Source: Gigaspora margarita (taxonomy: Eukaryota; Glomeromycota; Glomeromycetes; Diversisporales; Gigasporaceae). Taken from it: a stretch of DNA of 64,000 nucleotides. The position numbers and the translations under genes are program-made. Numbering within the stretch: the first letter of the stretch is position 1; the number at the start of each line of letters is the position of its first letter. The stretch is taken from contig WTPW01000551.1 of NCBI GenBank assembly GCA_009809945.1, positions 162,348 to 226,347 on the forward strand, read 5' to 3'. Under the pieces are notes generated by a model that was given only the letters and a program-made list of their open reading frames with translations, was not told where the DNA came from and made no database searches. Shown here one piece after another: positions 1 to 11,769 of this stretch.

Positions 1-338
1 GATAAATTTTAACTTTAGTACATAGATAACCCATTTTTCTTACAAGGTAACCTACTTCCGTCGCCTAAGTAAAGTTGTTCAGAGCATAATTTTACACATA
101 ATTGCTGATTTAAAATTTGTAAATATTTGTTTTTGACAGAGTTACATTTTGAAAAAGTGCAAAATTAGCAAAATTTTAATATGGTTTTTTAAGCTCAAAA
201 TTTTCTTCTTTTCTTGTTCTATATACCTGCAAACTTTAATTTTAAGTTAATTAGTTAACCCAGAGAGGGATCTTAGCTCAAAGTTATATAGTAAATTCAT
301 ATGTTTTTTTTATAATTTTTATTATAAATTTATTTCTA
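1..338. other. A+T-rich stretch, no gene seen
   Basis: No open frame or repeat structure that I can support. It ends about where the first hAT-like coding remnant begins (after a T-rich tract near 310-335) and may be an intron or upstream part of that remnant. Confidence 0.4.
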
Positions 339-1385
339 GGGGACATGTCCTATGACTGCTATATTGTTTTTAAATGGCTTCTTGAACTTCGGAAACCAAC
401 TTTAGAATTGGCAACAAATCTAACAAATGATCCTAACTGTACAATTCGTGCAGATGGTAATAATCTAAATAAAAAAATACTTACTAACGAAGAATAGACA
501 GATTAATGTCTAAATTTTTATATTAATGAAGGTTCTCAGCACAAAAGATCAAAAAGTGGTAATAGAACTATGTAATAGTTCTTTGTTATAAGAATCCAAT
601 TATTTCATTTTTTTTTTTTTTTACTTTTTTTTTTTAAAAAACAATTCTAGATCTTGATGAGATATATCAAATGTTATGCCCATTTGTACAAGCATTAACA
701 TTTATAGGTAGTAACCAATACCCAATACTGAGTATAATGTATCTTACTGTACGATACCTTTTTAAAATTTTAGACCAAACAGAAGATAAATTTACAACTT
801 AGATGCTATTGAAATACACCAAGGTTTCCACATGTTAATAGTATCTCAATAGAATGATCCAGAGATAATTGGGTGGCTCACGACATTTCTTGACCCCACT
901 TTAAAACATTATTAGCTGTTTCATCTACAATACAAAAGAAGTAATCCAGGAATTACGTAAAAAAATTAAACTTCACCACAAAGAAAACACTTTATCAACT
1001 GCCAATCAAGCCTTAGATACAGAAATGTCTTTTTTTTCAATAATAGAATTGAAACTTCATCTCTTTCTCAAATTGATACCAAGCTTCAACTATATTTTTC
1101 AATTCTACCAATTCCTAAAAAGACCCATGTTATGAAGAGTGTAATCCTTTAAGTTGGTGAAAAGAACATAAATGCGCCTTATCTCTCCTTGCTGAACAAG
1201 CTCAAATTTTCCTGGGTATTCCTGTGACTTCAGTATTATTAGAACGTCTCTTTTCTGATGCTAGAAATACTATAACAGATAAACGTAACTATCTAAAACC
1301 AGATACAGTTCATAATCTTTAGTTTTTAAAAGAAAATTTCAAAACAGTTAATGTCTATACCAGTTTATAAATGTGCTCTGAATTT
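339..1385 (+). pseudogene. hAT-family transposase remnant (C-terminal half)
   Basis: Broken DNA transposase of the hAT superfamily. Around 655-760 one frame reads a segment ending in SNQYPILSIMYLTVRYLF, typical of the region ahead of the RNase-H-like core; 858-910 gives NDPEIIGWLTTFLDP, the usual FLDPR-type motif; 1210-1340 gives SVLLERLFSDARNTITDKR, the hAT C-terminal dimerisation motif (xxxERxFSxA). The pieces lie in different frames, with stops at about 497, 800 and 1320, so no functional protein is made. T-rich tracts at 600-645 may mark a former intron. No terminal inverted repeats were found. Family call is firm; exact ends are approximate. Confidence 0.8.
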
Positions 1386-1719
1386 TAAAGAGGTACTAAA
1401 TCATTAAAATTTTAAAACAAACTGGACACTCTATTTTCTTTTTATTATTTTTTTTATTCTATATCCTAATAGTTAGAACATAGATTAGTAAAAAAAATTT
1501 TTTTTAGTTATATAACCATTTATTTAACACTTGAATAAAGAAAAAGCAAATTCAGCTTACTTAGCTAGAAATAACTCAGTTTCTTAACCAAAAGAGTAGT
1601 AAAAGCATTATTAGGAGTGATAGTTTTCTTATTATTAACTAAGAAAAATAAAAAAATATAAACTGTTTTAGTAAAATAGATTATACAGTAATTAGCATAT
1701 AATCTCTGTTAAAAGTCAA

Positions 1720-1800
1720 AATTTACCAAGATCAGAAGCTAAAATAATACTCTTATTAAAGTCTAACTATATACTGTAGTTCTTTGATCTTGGTAAAATA
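1720..1800. repeat. Short inverted repeat (hairpin MITE-like)
   Basis: Arms at 1720-1737 and 1783-1800 are near-perfect reverse complements (core TTTACCAAGATCA / TGATCTTGGTAAA) separated by about 45 A+T-rich bases. The surrounding 1386-2139 shows no gene; it contains two CCAAT boxes at 1884-1892 and 1921-1930. Confidence 0.6.
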
Positions 1801-2139
1801 TTTACACTTCACTATAACTTAAGTTCAATACTGCAATATCGATGTATATAGTAATTTTTAGCTAATGTAATATTTATATGATTGACCAATCATATTTATT
1901 TTTTATCATGTGTTTTAATTAACCAATCAAGGTTATCAGCTTGAACATAGCTGGCTAAGCCGATTTTTTAAATATCAACTTAGTCTAGTCGATAAATAAG
2001 GATCGACTACAATTACTATTCGCAAGTCTTCACTTTTTCATAATAATTGTTTTGATATTAATGAAGACCAATTAGATATTGGATATTTCTCTAAAACCTC
2101 TAAAAAATTTTATTTAAAGATATTAACTTTAGCAATCCT

Positions 2140-3419
2140 GTGCAAAATATTAATTCAAAAAGCAATATCGCAAATTTATCTAATGATAATGATTTGTCTA
2201 AAAATTTAGCAGATATGTTTTTTGAATTAGAGGACAAAACATATTCAAAAAATCTTGAAGTTGATCCTAATACTAATATTCTTGATGAATTTGAAAATAT
2301 TTTGCAAAGATATCATGAATTATCTGATGATATTTCAGTTAGCGTAGATTATTTTGAAGATATGCAAAATAATTCGTCTGATGCTAAAAATCAAGAATAT
2401 GATGAATTTCCTAATAAAGCTTATGCTGATTTAATAGTTTTGGTTACAAAATATAAACTAATGCAGCTAGAAATGCGATTATCTTATTTTTTAATAAGCA
2501 TTCAAATCATTCCAAATCTCCATTACCAAAAAAATATTAAACAAGAAAAAACTATTTATGAATAATATAAAATCTAATTTGTCATATAAGAAAACTAAAG
2601 TATTGGACCCTGATAATACTGAGTATTTTTTATATCATATGCCATTAATGAGTTGTATTTAAAATAAATAGAAATTTCTAATATATCTCAAACTTTTGTA
2701 CTTGAATATGAAGAATTATATAAAACTACTAAGGTATATTAACTTTAATAATATTTTTTACATATATATTTATTTTGTTTTAATTAATTTTTTTTTAAAG
2801 AATGGTAAAGAAAATATTTATAAAGAACAAAATAATGGAAAATGGTGAAAAATCACTCAAAGTACTCTACCAACTGGTGCAAAAATTTTATTTATTATTT
2901 TATATTCTGATACTACCAATTGTAATTCATTGGGTAAAAGTCAGCTTTACCCAATATATTTGTCACTTGGAAATATACCTACATGGTGCAGAAATAGACA
3001 AGATGCAAAACAATTACTGGGTTATTTGTCAATAATAAAATCTTCTAATATAGGAAAAAAAATAAAAAGTCAATTATTTCATAAATGTTTAGATATAATT
3101 TTAGAGCCAATTCAATTATTCTCAGAGAAAGAAACTAATTTGTTACTTAATAACAAATTTATTTGGTTCTATTCAAAAAGTTCAACAATAATTACAGATT
3201 GGCCAGAAGCTGCAACCTTTTGCTTAACATATAAATCAACAAAGTCTAAACATCCTTGCCATTTTTGTTTAGTAAATAAAGATAATTTAACAAATACAAA
3301 TCTTATTAAAAAAGATATGGAACTTAGAAATCATAAAAATATGCAATACTATTATAATAGAAATGAAAAACAAACAGTAAGCATTAAATCGGTACCAAAT
3401 ATTTTTTTGAAAATTTAAG
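2140..3419 (+). pseudogene. Plavaka-type transposase, N-terminal half (broken)
   Basis: First half of a Plavaka/CACTA-like transposase of the kind abundant in fungi. An acidic Asn-rich N-terminal part (2140-2565) is followed by a frame change, in-frame stops near 2660, and a small GT..AG intron at 2733-2800. The second part (2801-3418) reads GKSQLYPIYLSLGNIPTW, a conserved Plavaka signature preceding the catalytic region, then a Cys/His segment CHFCLVNKDNL. No ATG opens the first segment, so the true start lies upstream. A good donor (GTAAGT) at 3420 begins an intron that now holds a complete pogo element; coding resumes near 12337. Frameshifts and stops make it a pseudogene. Confidence 0.75.
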
Positions 3420-4589
3420 TAAGTTTAATATTCTAATTAATTAAATATGTGAATATGTTTAAAATATTTCGAATAATTTTAAGATTTTAAAATTAATTTT
3501 ACTATAATGATTTTTAAATTAATTATTTTCGAAACATTGCGAAATATTTAATATTAATTTAACAATTTTTAAATTAATTTTAAAACTTTTGAATTATTGT
3601 GAAATATTTTAAAATAACTTAAATTATTTTAAAAAAAATTAAAATTCATAATATTTAATATAAGGGAAACAGGTGTATTGTGATGAAGTGGGGTATTCTG
3701 ATAAATTTAAAATATCACATAATTCCATGATTCAAACCAGATGATTTTGGTACCATTCAACTCCTCTCAATTAGAGGATTTGAATAGTATAAAAATTACT
3801 TGATTAGTATCTGATTAGGGACACAAGGTCAAAGAAATGCGATATTATGACAAATAGGGTATTATGATGAACCAACAACCATGCATTGTAACAAAGTACA
3901 TATACTTGAGTGCTACAAAAAAACTAGTAATAACATGTCATAGCTCTTTTTAAGCTAAAAACAAAAAAAAAGATTATAATTGAACTTGTATTGCATATTT
4001 AGTACTTTAATTACTTTAATTTGTAACAATTACCATGTTGTCATTGAAGCCATTATTCAAGGCACAATTTCCAGAACTAAGAACTAATTTAATCAATATT
4101 TTTATATTCGTCAAAATAAACTCTTAGATCTCCAGAAATTGTGTGCTTCAAAATAATGTTCTGGGCACTATTTGTAAAATTAATTGTCACGAATTATAAT
4201 AAAATCAGATTAAAATACAATATAGTTTTCTATTTAGTCCTTTAAAACCTATTTATACTTGTTTAGAACCCAGACATCTCTCATATAGGTCATAACTGAT
4301 CTGTATGAATTTAGACGTTTTTGCTACCCCTAAAATCAAGTAAATTTGCTAAAAGTTGAATTATTATATATAAATTTTATAGTAATTTGCTAAAAACTAA
4401 ATTATAATATCTAGCATCAGGTAAATAAATATAGTGCAAATTTTTTAAAACTGTAATGAATAAAAATCTGCGCAAATCTGCGACTCTGCCAATGGTCGTT
4501 AAAGAATTATTATTATTATAAATATTAAATGCTAGCTAATTTTTCATATGTTAAAAATATTCATATATTTTAATATAATTTATTACAAA

Positions 4590-4850
4590 TAGTCAATTAT
4601 AAAATTTTACAAAAATAATAAAAAACAAATATTTTTATTAAAAAAAAACTACAAAACATATTACAAGAGACATCACAAAAATGCTTTAGAGACACTACAA
4701 ACACCATAAAGATACCACACAAATACCACATAAACGCTATAAAAACACCACTATATACCGTACAATTGCCGTAGAGACACTGTATAAACACTATAGAGAC
4801 ACCGTAAAATGCCGTAGACACTGTAGAGACCCCGAACAAATGCCGTAGAG
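4590..4850 (-). repeat. Degenerate short tandem repeat (about 10-20 bp units)
   Basis: On the minus strand a GTGTCTCTACGG/GTGTTTATA-like motif recurs every 10-20 bases from about 4850 down to 4670, leaving an open frame of 80 codons (4839-4597) rich in V/F/Y/S. The open frame looks like a by-product of the repeat, though it resembles the hydrophobic cargo exons elsewhere in the window. A comparable array lies at 58920-59160. Confidence 0.45.
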
Positions 4851-4908
4851 ACCACGTACCAAGAAATAAACACTGGAAAGGATGACTCTAACGGCGAAGC
4901 ACTGAAAT

Positions 4909-5086
4909 AGGACCCCGAAATATACATAGATAGGTCAGGTATGAGTTTGCTTATTTTTGAGGTTTTATGCAGTTCTTTTCTATTTATAGTAATTTTTTTG
5001 CTTATTTTTGAAGTTTTTCTTGCAGATCTTTCCTTTTTTATAACCCTATAATTAACCTAACCTATCTATGTATATTTCGGGATCCT
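4909..5086. mobile_element. MITE, AGGACCCC family (hAT-type, 178 bp)
   Basis: 31-bp terminal inverted repeats (start AGGACCCCGAAATATACATA, right end reverse-complemented AGGATCCCGAAATATACATA) with two mismatches, flanked by identical 8-bp duplications ACTGAAAT at 4901-4908 and 5087-5094. Relatives: 54891-55069 and the longer 58435-60931. Eight-base duplications indicate hAT mobilisation. Non-coding. Confidence 0.93.
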
Positions 5087-5099
5087 ACTGAAATGGGCA

Positions 5100-5480
5100 G
5101 CTTCAGCGACGAAAACCCCACAAAACAAACCCTAAAATGAAACTTTAGTACACAATAAAACATAAAAAGAAATATGAAGCGTCGAAATGGATGACTCTAG
5201 TAACGAAAGCACCAATATAGATGACTCCAGTAATGAGAACCCACAAAGGAAAGTACCAAAAAAAGTTAGTACATGCAATGTAAAAAGATATGCCAAACTT
5301 AACAAATACATAAGTTTACAGATGAAGGAAAGAAATCTGCATACTTACCAAGCCCCACTGTGAACTGAAAAACTATACAAGCACTGGAATGGGCGACACT
5401 ATCGACAAAGAACAAGCACCAGAATGGACGACTCCAATGATGAAAGAAGTACCAAAGTGAATGGCTCCAATGACGAGAAA
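5100..5480 (-). other. Gly/Val/Ile-rich cargo-like coding remnant
   Basis: On the minus strand, frames through this region read short hydrophobic runs such as VIGAIHFGTSFIIGVVHSGA (about 5477-5418) and IGAFVTGVIYIGAFVTRVIH (about 5230-5170). The GAxxxG pattern matches the peptides encoded just inside the ends of several other elements here. No clear splice acceptor is visible next to this copy, and the pieces are not one continuous frame. Likely a decayed member of the cargo family; function unknown. Confidence 0.4.
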
Positions 5481-5539
5481 TAAAAATAAATAGTTTTAAA
5501 TACTGTACTTATAAATGTCAAGAAAAAAATAACTTACAA

Positions 5540-6045
5540 TAACCCTTTTTTTTGTGTCTTAAATATGGGTTTTAATCGTTTAAATTAGTGTGAATTTTGT
5601 AATTAGTAGGTGGTTAAAAAAGTATTAATAAAAAAAGAAAAAATTTTTTAACTTATCTGATATAAGTTACAGTCTTGTGTAACTGAAACCTGTTCTAAAA
5701 CGAAAAAAAATTAAATTAGATAAAAAAAAAATATTAAAAATAAAATTTAATAAATAAAAAAAATTAAAAAAAATTTATACATAAAAAAAAAAATTGAAAA
5801 AATAGGTAAAAAATAAATATAAAAATAAATTAATTAAAAAATTAAAAAAAAAATAAATAGAATAAAAAAAATTTTACATTAAAAAAATTAAAAAATTAAA
5901 AATAAAAATAAGAAAATTATATATAATAATAATAAAAACAAAAAAAAATTAACGTTATAAAAAATAAATTAAAAATAAATTAAAAAATAAAAATAAAAAT
6001 AAATTAAAATAAAAAAAATATAAAAAAAAGATACATTTAAAACTA
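5540..6045. other. Very A-rich low-complexity tract
   Basis: Runs of A and AAT/AAAT with almost no C or G. No gene seen. It flanks the foldback element at 6046-8289; a complementary T-rich tract lies on the other side (8290-8760), so the two tracts extend the inverted symmetry. Confidence 0.7.
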
Positions 6046-6318
6046 GGGGTTTTCTAGGCATCTCTGGCCAGAGATATATAAGTTATATATCTCTGGCCTG
6101 CTGACCAATCAAAGAACGGGAAAATCACATGATCAAAAATTTCATGTGTTGATCTGATTGCCGATGCAAAATCGGCTGTGCATCGGCAGACCCAGATAGA
6201 TAAGTATAGATCATCTTTGATCTGTTTTTTTTTTTTATTGTTTTTTTTTTTTACTTGTTTTTGCTTTCTTCGCTTTCTTTACTAACTAATTTTTTTTATT
6301 TTTTTTATTCATTTATTT

Positions 6319-6750
6319 AGCTTGTTATCTTTCGTCATGCTGTCGCAGTTGGTGTCGCAGTTGGTGTCGTCATTGGTGTCATCAATATTGCCGTTAGATT
6401 TCCTCTGGATTTGGCATTTTATATTTCTCTGCCGTTTTTGTAGATTGATCCTGCGTTCGTAATATGGTCTTCATGCGGGTGTCTTATAGGTGGTCTTTCA
6501 TATTTCTCTGCCATTTTTGCAGGTGGTCTTATAGGTGGTCTTTCGCATTTCTCTACGGGTTGTCTTCGTGGAGAAGCGGCCCTGGTAATGGTTCTTATTT
6601 TTTTTTCTTTTTTTTTCTTTTTTTCTTTATTTTCTTTAACTACTTAGGTTTTTTTTTAGGTTCACCACAATATGAAATCATCACCGTTCATCATTGGTGC
6701 CATTATTGTTGGTGCTTCCTTTCGTTGCTAATGTTATTCGTTGGTTTTTG
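6319..6750 (+). pseudogene. Cargo gene copy in left foldback arm (degraded)
   Basis: After a TACTAAC branch point (6280-6286), a T-rich tract and a TTTAG acceptor ending at 6318, one frame reads AVAVGVAVGVVIGVINIAV and, after a stop near 6440, CLIGGLSYFSAIFAGGLIGG. An intron with donor GTAATG near 6585 and acceptor TTTTTTAG near 6660 leads to a second exon containing SSPFIIGAIIVGAS, ending at a GTAAGT donor (6751). It is the stop-containing sister of the intact minus-strand copy at 8035-7448. The GxxxG-like hydrophobic pattern suggests membrane segments; function unknown. Confidence 0.55.
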
Positions 6751-7447
6751 GTAAGTCGTTCTTGCCGTGTGCCGTATTATGCCTTATACCGCTTATGTCG
6801 TGTGTAGGGTTAGATTAGGATTAGAAGATAAAATGATTATGATTAGTGTTAGTGTTAGTATTAGTTATACGGGGTTCAGTATTAGGGTTAAGGTAGATAG
6901 TAGCACGAGATTATATAAGTGTGAATATATATTAGTTGTATAATAAATATATATTAGTTGTATAATAAATAACAAAGTGAGTGACAAGACAAAGCTATGT
7001 AAAACTCGTAAAAATCATGATGTAAGTACGTACTGTATATATGCATGTACGTACCTGGCTTTAAGCGACCCCCTAACTTGGTCATGCATCCCAATAAAAT
7101 TAATGACTAATTTTATGTATTGCGGATCATAATGAAATCAGATTAAAATAAAATATGGGTTTCTATTTAACCCTCTTGTTTAATATAAACTTTACTCTAA
7201 AACTATTATAGAATGCGCCAATTTGTCCTTTTTTTTATACTATACATATTTCACCTTAATTATGATTCGTCACATTTATTTTATATTTATTTTATATTTA
7301 TTATACACTAATACGTATCCACCCTTACATAATCTCGTGCTTCTATCTAACTTAACCCTAACATTGAACCCCATATAACTAGCACTAACAAACACTAACA
7401 CTAACACTAACACTAACACTAATCTATCTTCTAATCCGAGCCTAACC

Positions 7448-8035
7448 CTACACACGACGTAAGCGACCTTTAGCGGTAGTATATGGCATGCAGCAAGAAC
7501 GAATCACCAAAGACGAAAGAGTACTAACGAATGACGACACAAATGACAAAAAGCAAACAATACCAGCGACGAAAGAGGACCAACGAATACCATCAGTGAA
7601 GAAAGAGGCACCAACAATGACGGCACCAAATGATGATAATTCCATATCATGATGAACCTAAAAAAAAACCAAAGCAGTTAAAGAAAATAAAGAAAAAAAA
7701 ATGAAAATATGAAAGATAAGAACCTTTACCAGGGCTGCTTCACTGGCTGATTCTCCACAAAACATCAGAGACAACCAAAGACAACCCATAGAAAAATATG
7801 AAAGACCACCTATAAGCCTGCTCGCAAAAATGGCAGAGAAATACGAAAGACTACCTATAAGACACCTGCACGAAGACCATATTACGAATGCAGGATTAAC
7901 CCGCAAAAACGGCAGAGAAATATAAAATGCTGAATTCAAAGGAAATCTAACGGCAACATCGATGATACCAACGACAACACCAATGATAACACCAACTGCG
8001 ATACCAACTGCGACAGCATAACGAAAGATAACAAA
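7448..8035 (-). CDS. Putative two-exon hydrophobic Gly/Val-rich protein (cargo)
   Basis: Reading leftward: a TACTAAC branch point, a T-rich tract and an ATTTAG acceptor (AG at 8037-8036) precede an exon of exactly 102 open codons (8035-7730) beginning FVIFRYAVAVGIAVG and containing LIGGLSYFS. An intron of 72 bases (7729-7658, GTAAAG..TTTTTTTTAG) follows, and the second exon (7657-7448) joins in the same frame, reading SSFGAVIVGASFF and ending at TAG after 69 codons. The 171-codon open, spliced frame is striking in such A+T-rich DNA. There is no ATG before the first hydrophobic segment and no room for an upstream exon inside the element, so translation may depend on an exon outside it. Several stretches look like membrane helices. 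No family recognised. Confidence 0.55.
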
Positions 8036-8289
8036 CTAAATAAATGAATAAAAAAAAATTAGTTAGTAAAGAAAGCGAAAGCGAAGACAAGTAAAAAAAA
8101 AAAAACAAATTAAAAAAAAACAGATCAAAGATGATCTATACTTATCTATTTGGGTCTGCCGATGCATGGCTGATTTTGCATCAGCAATCGGATACTTTTT
8201 GATCATGTGATTTTTCTGTTTTTTGATTGGTCAGCAGGCCAGAGATATATAACTTATATATCTCTGGCCAGAGATGCCTAGAAAAACCC

Positions 8290-8760
8290 TTAAAACTAAA
8301 TTTAAAAACATTAATTTAAATAAAATTTAAATAAAATACATAATTTTTTTATTTGATTTTTTTATTTTTTTTCTCTAATATATTTATTTTTTAATATATT
8401 ATCATTTTTTTATTTTTTTTTAAATTTTTTTTTAAATTTTTTTATTTCGATTTTTTTTTAAATTTTTTTTTAGCATTTTTTTTTTATTTATCAGTTTGAT
8501 TTATTTATTTTTTTTATAATTTAATATTAATTTAATTTTATTTATTTATTTATTTTATTTTATTTTTTTTTAAATTCGAATTGGCATACAATTTATTTAT
8601 TATTTTTTTTATTTAACTTATTTAGTTATAATAATTTATTTTTTGATTTATTTTTATTTTTATTTAATTATAAGTTTTGTTTTTATTTTACTTTATTAAT
8701 TTATTTATTTAATTTTTTTAATTTTAGTACATTTACTAAGGGAATCAAGTTAGCGTGGTG
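8290..8760. other. T-rich low-complexity tract
   Basis: Long T and TTTA runs, complementary in character to 5540-6045. No coding signal. Confidence 0.7.
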
Positions 8761-8856
8761 AAGAAGATTCGGTATGTATATGCATATACAATAGTAAATA
8801 CGTATGCATGTATATAAATTCTCAGTTAGGAAATAGTAAAAAAAAAAACAACTTTC

Positions 8857-8905
8857 CAAGTAATGCTTGTTATTTTTCCACTAGGAAAATAATAAGCATT
8901 ACTTG
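8857..8905. repeat. Strong hairpin
   Basis: Stem CAAGTAATGCTTGTTATTTT (8857 onward) pairs with AAAATAATAAGCATTACTTG (ending 8905) around a short ACTAG-type loop; about 22 paired bases with one bulge and one mismatch. It sits just right of a segment (8756-8835) that is similar to 60530-60640 in another element. Confidence 0.75.
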
Positions 8906-9660
8906 AAAACTTGTTTATTCACTAATAAAGATTGTATGATTGTATGTTGTTACTTTTATTCTCACCATCATTTTTCAAAAATATAAAAAAACTATTAAAA
9001 ATATAAAAAAAAAATTATTAAAAAAATTGGAATAAAAAAAATAATCAAAAAAAGTAAATAAAAAAATGTGTTTTTTTATTTATTTTCATTTTGTTTTGTT
9101 TATTGATTTTCTTATGTTCTTACCAGCCAGTGGCGCCTATTATTAATGTTTTTATTTTTCTGATATTAAGTAATTCTTCTAAAAAAAGGATAAATTGACA
9201 AAATATTAAATATAACAATGCGAAATTTTAAATATTTCGCCAAAATTCAAAATGTGACCATTGTTTAAATTAATACTAATTCGCCAAATTTTAAATTTGA
9301 ACCTTGGTTTAAATTTTAACTAATTTGCTAAAAAAAAAATATGACCTATATGAGAGATGTCCAGGGTCCTACTTGTTTAATATAAACTCTGCTCTGAATT
9401 AACCTCTATCCTACATTTAAACCTAAAAAATATGCACAAAAAATTATTTTTTGGTTGGTAATTTTTTTTATAATCTGATTTTATTTTAATCTGATTTTAT
9501 TTTAATCTGATTTCATATTAATCTGATTTTATTTTAATCTGATTTCATTTTAATCTAATTTCATTCTAATTAAAATTTTGTTTGCTAAATACATTTTTTG
9601 GATGGGCCAATAAATTTAGACTATTTCAATATTTATTTCGCACATTTCATAAAGGAATTA

Positions 9661-9852
9661 CTGTATACTTTTGAAATTAAGCACCCTTTTTTTATTATAT
9701 GGGTACTTATTTTCGGTATATCATATGACTGATGCAAACTGGTTTTAACCAGTTTTTAGCCTAGTAACTACTTAAAGAAGTACTTAATTTTGGGTGAATA
9801 TAGGATGTGGAAGTGCTTATTTTTGAGAGTGCTTAATTTCAGAAGTATACAG
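9661..9852. mobile_element. Tc1/mariner-type MITE, 192 bp
   Basis: TIRs CTGTATACTTTTGAAATTAA and CTGTATACTTCTGAAATTAA (right end, reverse-complemented), flanked by TA at 9659-9660 and 9853-9854. The homologous site in pogo copy 2 (near 34005-34025) lacks it and has a single TA, which proves the boundaries. Internal copies of a TAAGCAC motif recur. Non-coding. Confidence 0.92.
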
Positions 9853-9988
9853 TATGTGTTTAAAACTATCTATTTATATTATAGCAAAAGCAAACACAGT
9901 CTATACTTTCATATTTTATTATTTATTGTGTAGTAAAAGCAAACATTGTGAATTAAAGACCATATTATAACTTTGTAATATATTAAAC

Positions 9989-11240
9989 ATGCCTCCAATC
10001 TTTTACATTAATCGACATAACACTATTTATGAGGCTCTTGATAAAATAAATATCTTTCTAACTCTCGTCCAAGTATCAATAGTGTTGCTAAAAGTTTTGA
10101 AATTCCAGAGGCATCTCTTAGACATGCTGTAAAAATGTCAACCCTTCTAACCGTACTAGCCCACCAACTATACTTACCAAGCATAAGGAGGAATATACAG
10201 AAGCTTGGATTTGGTTTAACAAGATCTGGCATTAAATATTGTGTAATGGAAATCTTAAGATTAAACAAGCAATTATATCCTTTTAATAATAATGGACTGA
10301 ATCAAGATTGGTGGGTGCGTTTTATGAGAAATCGCCCTGAGCGGTCATTTCATACTCCCCAAAAGTTATCAGAAGCACGAGTACAAAAGGCCAATGCGAC
10401 AATTGTAAAAGATTATTTTGAAAAACTTGGCAAAATCATTAATGAAAATTCGCTTACCACTACACAGATTTGAAATATAGATGAAACTGGTTTCATCCTT
10501 ATTCCAAAATCTGAAAAAGTTATTGCAAAAAAAGCATGCCAGGTTTACAAAATCACACATAGAAATAATACTGAACATATTTCAGTAGCACTTATGATTT
10601 TAGCAGCTGGTTCATGCATACCACCTTATTCATTTATAAAGGTGTTTGTACAATCTCTGGTCTATTAGAAGGTGCACCTCCTGGAGCTATTATAGGGTTT
10701 ACAGATACTGCATACATATGCGAAGGTCTTTTTTAAATATACCTAAACCATTTTATTAATTCTATTCTTAATACTCGATGGGCACAAAAGTCATATTAAC
10801 TATATGAGTGTAAACTTTTGTTACCAAAATAATATTCTTCTCTTTGCTCTACCACCTCATACGATGCATGTTTTATAGCTGTCCAAGATTCCATTTACAA
10901 ATTAAAAAAAGGATATAGTAGAGTATGCATAAAGTATCATACTAATAACAGTAAAATAGTAACTAAGCATACCTTCGCGAAGATTCTTGGCCCAGTTTTA
11001 GTTGAGACCTATACACCACTAGCAATTTGCAACACCTACAGAACTACTGACATATGGCCATTTAATTCTAGCACAATTAGTATCGATTGTTTAGACCCTT
11101 CTTTACTAATGAACGATTTAACGAACCTATTAACCCACCTTTAATTTCACTATTACTTGCTCAACCAAATAATCTTCGTTTTACTTGTCTAAATGTTAAT
11201 AGTTTAAATGAAAAAAATATTATACTAAAAAATAAGAATG
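9989..11240 (+). pseudogene. CENP-B/pogo-type transposase (DDE_1), copy 1
   Basis: Starts at ATG 9989. The N-terminal part corresponds to the CENP-B/Tc5-type helix-turn-helix region (segments such as SINSVAKSFEIPEASL in one frame). The DDE core appears around 10471-10810: a DETGFILIPKS motif with the first catalytic Asp and LDGHKSHIN (about 10772-10800) with the second; a PPHT-type motif follows near 10850. Frameshifts at about 10130 and 10470 and stops around 10735 and 10800 disable it. Copy 2 on the minus strand shares the same layout. The lysine-rich tail continues after a MITE insertion. Confidence 0.85.
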
Positions 11241-11302
11241 ATTTGTTAAGATCTTAGGTTGAAAAACTCAGTTAGGAATTGAAAACTTATAAGAGCCCTA
11301 GT

Positions 11303-11648
11303 TAGTGATACAAATTGAAAATCGAATTAATCGATTAGTTGTAAAGTTGACAACTAATCGATTTGAATTTTACAGATCCAACTTAGTCAATTAATCGATT
11401 AGTCAACTAATCGATTAGTCGATTGGCCAACTAATCGATTAATCAACTAGTCGATTGGTCAATTAATCAACTAGGCAATTGGTCGTTTAATCAACCGATC
11501 ATATAAGAATATCAACCTGGCTGTTTCAGTTGCTACCTTATGTGTATTTTACCAAGTTTCATTTATTATTTCTTCAACTAATCGATTAGTTGGATAAAAT
11601 GATCCATCAACTAATTGATTGAAAAATTTTCATCGATTTGTATCACTA
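11303..11648. mobile_element. hAT-type MITE with ATCGAT motif array, 346 bp
   Basis: TIRs TAGTGATACAAATTGAAAAT and TAGTGATACAAATCGATGAA (right end, reverse-complemented), flanked by identical GCCCTAGT at 11295-11302 and 11649-11656. Pogo copy 2 has the empty site (near 31811-31820). The interior is a reiteration of the palindromic motif AACTAATCGATTAGTT. Confidence 0.95.
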
Positions 11649-11769
11649 GCCCTAGTACATATATATTATATTTAGCACTCAAGTATCTAGTTCCTTAGGC
11701 TCAAATTTCTCAAGTGATACTTGATCATACAAGTTCTGAAAGCCAACCTGAGCTTATATTGTCCCTGCC

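Larger units (their letters stand above)
6046..8289. mobile_element. Foldback element with about 1-kb inverted arms
   Basis: Left arm (6046 to about 6960) and right arm (about 7265-8289) are reverse complements apart from small indels: termini GGGGTTTTCTAGGCATCTCT and GGGTTTTTCTAGGCATCTCT. Each terminus holds a hairpin, GGCCAGAGATATATA then AGT then its complement (6068-6100; its partner near 8238-8270), a CCAAT box, a T-rich stretch, a splice acceptor and hydrophobic coding sequence, then a TTAGTG-rich tract (6790-6870; ACTAAC repeats at 7380-7430). The middle (about 6960-7265) is unique. TIR class unassigned; flanks do not give a convincing target duplication. Confidence 0.85.
4266..9369. 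mobile_element. 5.1-kb TIR element inside pogo copy 1
   Basis: Termini GAACCCAGACATCTCTCAT and, reverse-complemented from the right, GGACCCTGGACATCTCTCAT (about 27 bp, one 1-base gap). The 10-bp sequence TACTTGTTTA occurs at 4256-4265 and 9370-9379; pogo copy 2 has the uninterrupted site, so insertion is precise. TIR length and target size fit a MULE- or hAT-type element. No transposase is visible, so it is non-autonomous. It contains a MITE (4909-5086), Gly/Val-rich cargo (about 5100-5480, minus), a foldback element (6046-8289) and a strong hairpin (8857-8905). Confidence 0.8.

Noticed and set aside
6464..6754. 96-codon open frame rich in Trp/Ser in the left foldback arm
   Set aside because: It is out of frame with the better supported hydrophobic frame that is shared with the opposite arm.
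7380..7450. Telomeric repeats (ACTAAC/CCCTAA-like) here and near 29885, 46605 and 48015
   Set aside because: Only one to five imperfect units, always inside transposon interiors; no long TTAGGG array and no chromosome end.
10023..10268. Minus-strand open frames opposite the pogo transposase (also 10369-10578)
   Set aside because: Shadows of the plus-strand transposase, which has recognisable DDE motifs.
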